Shown piece after piece: positions 50,862-54,625 of a stretch of 54,625 bases of DNA. The first letter of the stretch is position 1. Each line of letters begins with the position of its first letter. The notes beneath the pieces were generated by a model. That model saw nothing but the letters and a program-made list of their open reading frames with translations, did not search any database and was not told the DNA's origin. A program made the position numbers and the translations under genes. Origin of the DNA: a virus; the IMG/VR virus record IMGVR_UViG_3300008113_000089, positions 1-54,625 of that record; one strand, 5' to 3'.

Positions 50862-51457
50862 TCGTCTGCACCAACAGTCTTGATGACATACTTTGTCTCT
50901 TCAGGAGTGACATCAAAACCTTGGTAGACGGCAAGTGATGGGTTGTCAATCATCTCTTGCTTAAAGTCTTCAGGTATCAGGCTAACCAATACAGATGTCT
51001 TGACTTTGATTGACTCAGGACAATGTGTATGTGCCCAGATAGCCGCAGCCTCTTCATGTGCAACGCTGACCTTTGCCTTGCTTTGTCGGATGGCAATGTC
51101 ACCCCATGGTGTAGTCAAAGTCTTGACTCTAAGTGACCCATCAGCCTTGCGTGGAAGAGCACCTTCAGCGTATCGACCGAGTTGGTTTTGATACGTCTGC
51201 AGCAACCATGCCTCACGATTCTGCAACCGCTTGAGCTCACGCTCTTGTTGCTTCACGAGGAGGTTGTACTTTGCCTGTACACCAACCTGCTTAGACTTGA
51301 CATCGGCAAGTGCCCGGAGTACAGCCAGTGCTTCTTCTTCGTTGGTTACTTCAGGTGCAAGCCACCGAGACTTAGGCCCAGCGTACTCACCTGTGTCAGG
51401 GTGGTACAGATGCACCACCCCATCCTCTTCAATCTCTACCCATTCGATTGGTTCCAT
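50858..51457 (-). CDS. Gam/Gp157-like protein
   Basis: A 199-residue protein with a central coiled coil (about residues 55-95, NLLVKQQERELKRLQNREAW) followed by a strand-rich part, VKTLTTPWGDIAIRQSKAKV. This order, coiled coil then a short beta sheet, matches the siphovirus Gp157 and Mu Gam-type host-nuclease inhibitors that bind DNA ends. Placement just before an annealing protein gene fits a recombination cassette. Family choice between Gp157 and Gam is not settled. TAATG overlap at the start. Confidence 0.6.
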   Translation of the reverse strand: MEPIEWVEIEEDGVVHLYHPDTGEYAGPKSRWLAPEVTNEEEALAVLRALADVKSKQVGVQAKYNLLVKQQERELKRLQNREAWLLQTYQNQLGRYAEGALPRKADGSLRVKTLTTPWGDIAIRQSKAKVSVAHEEAAAIWAHTHCPESIKVKTSVLVSLIPEDFKQEMIDNPSLAVYQGFDVTPEETKYVIKTVGADE

Positions 51458-52101
51458 TAGACTACCTTCACAATCCGACCTTCGACTAGCCCGTTAATGA
51501 GCTCGTTTGCTTCGTCGAAGTTTGCACAATCACTCAGTGTTTTGGCAGCGTCATACACTGCATCCACTTCGTAGTCATCACGCCCAGATAGCATCTGATA
51601 GATACGGGCATTGTCCTCTTTGTCCATCTCACCCCACAGCCGCACAATCTCAGCCTTCAGGAGAGCACCACCCTCACGCATCGTCCGTTTGGTGACGGTA
51701 GGTGTTGCTGTTACCTGTACCTTTGGCTTTGTTGTGATAGGTGAGTCAACGATGCGTGGATTCTCTGCACCTTGGACTACCTCATCAAATTCTGGGGCAA
51801 ACTGCGTTCCGTAACCCAAGATACCAAGTGCCCTGCCGATAGCACCAGTCTCTGCCTTCTCAAGGAAGTCGGCAAAGCCACGAGCATCTTCCATCTTGGT
51901 TCCTTCAGCCTTGACTACACCATGCTGATCGGCAATCTGTGCCTTGCAGATGGCATACTTGGCATCGATGTCGAACTTGATAATCGATGTTGTGATTGCC
52001 CAGTCTGGATTCTCTTCCCTAAACCAGACAAGGCGATACTTGACCTCAAGGTAAGACTTCCCCTTCAAGGAAATCAGGTGGTCGTTAGGATTAAAACTCA
52101 T
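51457..52101 (-). CDS. Rad52/DdrA-like single-strand annealing protein
   Basis: A 214-residue protein with GGGAG upstream. The N-terminal domain (YLEVKYRLVWFREENP) leads to AETGAIGRALGILGYGTQ (about residues 84-101), a hallmark of phage Rad52-like/DdrA-like annealing proteins. A disordered linker and a small helical C-terminal domain follow. It would pair complementary single strands during phage recombination, with SSB and the Gam/Gp157-like partner. Confidence 0.7.
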   Translation of the reverse strand: MSFNPNDHLISLKGKSYLEVKYRLVWFREENPDWAITTSIIKFDIDAKYAICKAQIADQHGVVKAEGTKMEDARGFADFLEKAETGAIGRALGILGYGTQFAPEFDEVVQGAENPRIVDSPITTKPKVQVTATPTVTKRTMREGGALLKAEIVRLWGEMDKEDNARIYQMLSGRDDYEVDAVYDAAKTLSDCANFDEANELINGLVEGRIVKVV

Positions 52102-52337
52102 CTCACTACTCCCTTCACAAACCCAATCAAACCAACAGGCTTAGGCTTAGGCAGCCTGTCATTAATCTTTGCCAAAGTCTCACTCGCATTGCGCAGCTGA
52201 CGTGTTACATCCTCAATGTCTTTGCGTGTGTCGTGGTCAATGCAATCCAACTCCATCGACAGAGCATAGGCAACAGTGCCAATGCTCCGTGTGTTCACCA
52301 GCAATGTGCTGATGCAGTCCCTAGTTTCCGTTTTCAT
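52098..52337 (-). CDS. hypothetical 79-residue protein
   Basis: Small helical protein with two helices (RSIGTVAYALSMELDCI, then RQLRNASETLAKINDRL) ending in a basic proline-containing tail. Overlaps its neighbours by 4 and 17 bases. No family recognised. Confidence 0.55.
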   Translation of the reverse strand: MKTETRDCISTLLVNTRSIGTVAYALSMELDCIDHDTRKDIEDVTRQLRNASETLAKINDRLPKPKPVGLIGFVKGVVR

Positions 52338-53025
52338 TATTCATCCTCTCTATGATTGACTCTTCTGGGTCTTTACCAGCAACCCTCTCAAGGAAACTTG
52401 TATTGGCATACAGTGCTGTCCGAAGATTACATCGTGTCATAAGCAACTGGCAAAGTTCGAAGTCGATGCTCCACTCGAACAGTGGCTTGAGAATCCACTG
52501 CACATCACCATCTGTGTCAAAGCCATTCTCTTGTGCAATGAACAGCACCTGTGCGCTGTCACTGCCAAGCACTACAGCACCATCAACAGTGACAAGGGAG
52601 CCATTCAGGTTCATGCCAACAGCCATCGTGTATGGGTCGGACACAACATCGCCGTGCCCAGGTGACCATGTCAAGCTCTGAGCAAACCAACCCTGCCCAC
52701 CCATCAAGCATCGGAAGCGTTCCTTGTAGAAGACGCCACGCCATTCCATTCCAAGTGCAGCCCATGATACTTGGCGTGGTACAGATTTATCAATCAAATC
52801 CTCTGCGTCAATGTCTGCCTGTGCTTCTGCTTCAGTCTCGTAGAGTTTAATGAAGTCGATGCCTACATCAGTGCCTTCAGCCTTGCTACCGTAGCACAGC
52901 ACACCTTGAGTGCTACCATCAGTGATGCTTGCATCCTGAATGCACCAAACTGGTGCGGTGCTTGTCTTGTCTACTACAAACATCCAATCCTCTTTACGGA
53001 TTGGAAACATCTTTACTGTTCGCAT
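52321..53025 (-). CDS. hypothetical 234-residue protein
   Basis: AAAGG lies seven bases ahead of ATG 53025. Acidic, mixed alpha/beta with many aromatic residues (WAALGMEWRGVFYKERF). No domain or catalytic motif recognised. Overlaps the nuclease gene upstream by 32 bases. Confidence 0.6.
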   Translation of the reverse strand: MRTVKMFPIRKEDWMFVVDKTSTAPVWCIQDASITDGSTQGVLCYGSKAEGTDVGIDFIKLYETEAEAQADIDAEDLIDKSVPRQVSWAALGMEWRGVFYKERFRCLMGGQGWFAQSLTWSPGHGDVVSDPYTMAVGMNLNGSLVTVDGAVVLGSDSAQVLFIAQENGFDTDGDVQWILKPLFEWSIDFELCQLLMTRCNLRTALYANTSFLERVAGKDPEESIIERMNNENGN

Positions 53026-53401
53026 TTAAAAACCTTTCAACTCTGGAGACTTGCGTCTCTTCACCTATCTTCTTCTCTGCGTCAATGATGATATTCAGAA
53101 CACATTCCACTGATCTGCATATGGTAGTCATGCTCTGGTCAGCGAGGTGCTTTTGTTCAGTGCGTACTTTGCCAGTCTCTGTCTTCAATTCAATGGCAAT
53201 TCCGCAGGGTATCTTCCACCAAGGTGCATGGATGTATAAGTCTGGGACACCAACTGTGTTACCCTGCCATCCGGTTGCATAACTGTAAGACCCGCAGCGG
53301 GTGCATCTCTGCTTGCCCCGACTCTTGCCGACTTCTAAGACTGTGTAACCAAGTAACGCCAATGTAGAACGCACGATGTTCTGTAACTGTGCTTCTGTCA
53401 T
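52994..53401 (-). CDS. VRR-NUC-type nuclease
   Basis: A 135-residue protein of the VRR-NUC family (restriction-like fold), seen in phage Holliday-junction-type or accessory nucleases. Motif residues are GVPDLY (D54) and IAIELKTETGK (E71, K73), then the QKHLA helix (Q83). A CxxC (C33, C36) in the middle is common in some members and may bind zinc. Likely processes branched or stalled DNA in the phage recombination pathway. Confidence 0.85.
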   Translation of the reverse strand: MTEAQLQNIVRSTLALLGYTVLEVGKSRGKQRCTRCGSYSYATGWQGNTVGVPDLYIHAPWWKIPCGIAIELKTETGKVRTEQKHLADQSMTTICRSVECVLNIIIDAEKKIGEETQVSRVERFLNANSKDVSNP

Positions 53402-53444
53402 GGTATTATCTCTCTGTCTCGATGTTTAATACTCCTCTCAGACA

Positions 53445-53480
53445 GACCAGCATCTAACTCCCAAGGTGCTGGTCGTTTTT
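53445..53480 (+). terminator. rightward terminator-like hairpin inside the leftward operon
   Basis: GACCAGCA/TGCTGGTC (8 bp, 14-base loop) is followed on the plus strand by GTTTTTCTT. It faces opposite to the surrounding genes. In the leftward direction the hairpin has no T-run. The gap 53402-53500 otherwise shows no gene. Confidence 0.5.
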
Positions 53481-53500
53481 CTTCTCACGGTAGAAATGTA

Positions 53501-54034
53501 TCACCCGTAGGTATCGCTGTCAAGCATCTTAACGTTATGTCCCCAATGCCAGAGATATCGTGCGATTTCCCGTGTTACTGAGTACTTGTGTGCGTTCACG
53601 TATCCTGCCAGTTTCATTGCGATGAAGAGTGACCGTGGTTCCGGAGCTCTCACAATCAATTCACGCAGGTTCCCATCCTTGTACACAACGTCAATCCATG
53701 CAGCGTATGAGAGTTTCGGGTGGGTTGTTACATCCCACGCATCAAACTCAGGCTGTATGGGTTGCTTCAACCACTTACGCCATACGATCTGCCCGTTGCG
53801 GAACTTCCATTCCATCCGCCGTACACCGTTGTGTGTGCCATTCAAGAATGCACACCATTTGTCACGACCACCTGGAGCTTTGGGGCAGTCATACCCGTCG
53901 ATTGTTACAGCACCTGTGGCTTTGCTTCGACGCATCATGTTCACGTATTCCGCTGCCAGCAGCCGGGCTTGAGCAATCGTGGGTGACCACTCATGCTTGC
54001 CCGGTCGGCTGACTTTGTATATCCCTGTTACCAC
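53501..54034 (-). CDS. hypothetical 177-residue protein
   Basis: Starts at GTG 54034, overlapping the upstream stop (GTGGTAA). Basic and rich in Trp/Tyr with GYDCPKAPGGRDKWCAFLNG early and a helical C-terminus. No family recognised. Confidence 0.55.
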   Translation of the reverse strand: MVTGIYKVSRPGKHEWSPTIAQARLLAAEYVNMMRRSKATGAVTIDGYDCPKAPGGRDKWCAFLNGTHNGVRRMEWKFRNGQIVWRKWLKQPIQPEFDAWDVTTHPKLSYAAWIDVVYKDGNLRELIVRAPEPRSLFIAMKLAGYVNAHKYSVTREIARYLWHWGHNVKMLDSDTYG

Positions 54035-54462
54035 TTTGGTTTAGAGATGCCCTTGATGCGGTCACGGCAGAAGCCACAGCGCCAAGGTGGTGTCCATGTG
54101 GAGCGGAGAAACTCATCGAGAACCATCCACAGCGGAGCCTTCTCCATGTTGTCCCAGTCGCGTGTCCTATCGCCGTTGTTGTTACGGCTGATGATAATCT
54201 CATCGCCTTGTTCATTGCGTGTGACGTAGGTGCTGTCATTCACGCTGATCGTATGTGGCAATGCTTCCTCGTTAATGATGAAACTGCACAGGTCAAGACG
54301 CCAAGATGGCCACTGAACGGTTGCCATAGGTTTACCCTGCCATACGCTTACCTTGATTTCAAACTGAGCGTATCCGCCCTCGAGGTCAATATCGCCCTCT
54401 TCACCCAGCCGCTTAACTACGTGGTTTGCAATTCGTTGCAGCTCAAAGATATCTGTACTCAT
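54028..54462 (-). CDS. hypothetical 144-residue protein
   Basis: Starts ATG 54462 with a weak AGGG upstream. It has an acidic N-terminal helix (IFELQRIANHVVKRLGEEG), beta-rich middle and a C-terminal CGFC pair. No family recognised. Confidence 0.55.
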   Translation of the reverse strand: MSTDIFELQRIANHVVKRLGEEGDIDLEGGYAQFEIKVSVWQGKPMATVQWPSWRLDLCSFIINEEALPHTISVNDSTYVTRNEQGDEIIISRNNNGDRTRDWDNMEKAPLWMVLDEFLRSTWTPPWRCGFCRDRIKGISKPKW

Positions 54463-54493
54463 GTTCTAATTTTCCCTAAATGCCCGAAGGCGT

Positions 54494-54523
54494 ACCTGCG
54501 TGGGTTGTGTGCGCCACGCAGGT
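54494..54523. repeat. 10-bp perfect hairpin ACCTGCGTGG/CCACGCAGGT
   Basis: A perfect 10-bp inverted repeat with a 10-base loop lies in the 73-base gap between the edge fragment and the next leftward gene. No T-run in either direction. It may act as an RNA processing site, operator or weak terminator. Confidence 0.5.
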
Positions 54524-54535
54524 CGTGTTGCCTAT

Positions 54536-54625
54536 TTACCCAAAGAACCTTGGCAGGTCGTCCACGATGATGCTGTGAATCTTTGTGAGTGACCACTCAC
54601 GCTCTTTGGCATCGTATGCGGTGTT
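54536..54625 (-). CDS. 3' part of a small protein entering from the right edge
   Basis: The minus strand is open from the window edge to a TAA at 54538-54536 (29 codons, including AKEREWSLTKIHS and ending RFFG). Its start lies beyond the edge. It may be the missing end of the fragment at 1-47. Confidence 0.5.
   Translation of the reverse strand, partial: NTAYDAKEREWSLTKIHSIIVDDLPRFFG

Noticed and set aside
1-54625. Search for integrase, phage RNA polymerase and att sites
   Set aside because: No matching motifs seen; direct repeats found are local and not att-like.

Overview
This window reads as a nearly complete genome of a tailed double-stranded DNA phage of the short-tailed (podovirus) type. 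Support comes from a packaging and head block in classical order (small and large terminase, portal, scaffold, major capsid protein, adaptor-type proteins), a large tail-nozzle-like protein, two internal virion proteins and one giant 4431-residue protein, with no tape measure, sheath or tube gene. I see no integrase, repressor system, RNA polymerase or CRISPR array. The host cannot be fixed from sequence. Several operon-leading genes have a TANNNT hexamer 5-7 bases before the start codon and no clear Shine-Dalgarno, which fits a host that tolerates leaderless mRNAs (such as Actinobacteria or Deinococcus-Thermus). This is inference only.

Layout. Positions 1-604 (minus) hold the end of a leftward operon, including a 40-residue lipoprotein missed by length filters. 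Positions 605-1017 are a gene-free, hairpin-rich divergent control region with two covarying stem-loops. Positions 1018-2079 (plus) carry three tandem proteins resembling DUF2829/Tad2 (Thoeris anti-defence), one fused to a helix-turn-helix, plus an unknown gene. Then come a tRNA-like gene with an abnormal anticodon arm, a candidate small RNA, a nuclease, dUTPase, ThyX and SSB, ending at a bidirectional terminator (about 4950-4980). Positions 4959-7311 (minus) carry a DUF3310 protein, a cytosine-5 DNA methyltransferase, a LuxR-type HTH protein and an unknown gene. Positions 7379-9567 (plus) are small basic or low-complexity proteins ending in a strong terminator.

Positions 9628-46929 (plus) form one long late operon: terminases, portal, scaffold, capsid, adaptors, two holin-like genes, a duplicated three-gene tail-fibre cassette, a 20-residue-repeat protein, the tail nozzle, internal virion proteins, the giant protein and a CHAP endolysin. 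The giant protein combines a hydrophobic N-terminal region, an AT-rich central segment, an HEXXH metallopeptidase motif, a complete-looking cytosine-5 methyltransferase, a P-loop kinase and a C-terminal region like that of phage 'polyvalent proteins'. An AYQE(x)D motif recurs four times at its module boundaries.

Positions 46926-54625 (minus) are the replication and recombination module: LuxR-like HTH protein, DnaB-type helicase broken by a frameshift or deletion, possible helicase loader, HTH replication protein, Gam/Gp157-like protein, Rad52/DdrA-like annealing protein, VRR-NUC nuclease and several unknown genes. The gene fragments at the two window ends are both minus strand and complementary (one lacks its 3' part, the other its 5' part). 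The genome therefore looks circular or circularly permuted, with the leftward operon running from the 605-1017 control region across the ends to 46926.
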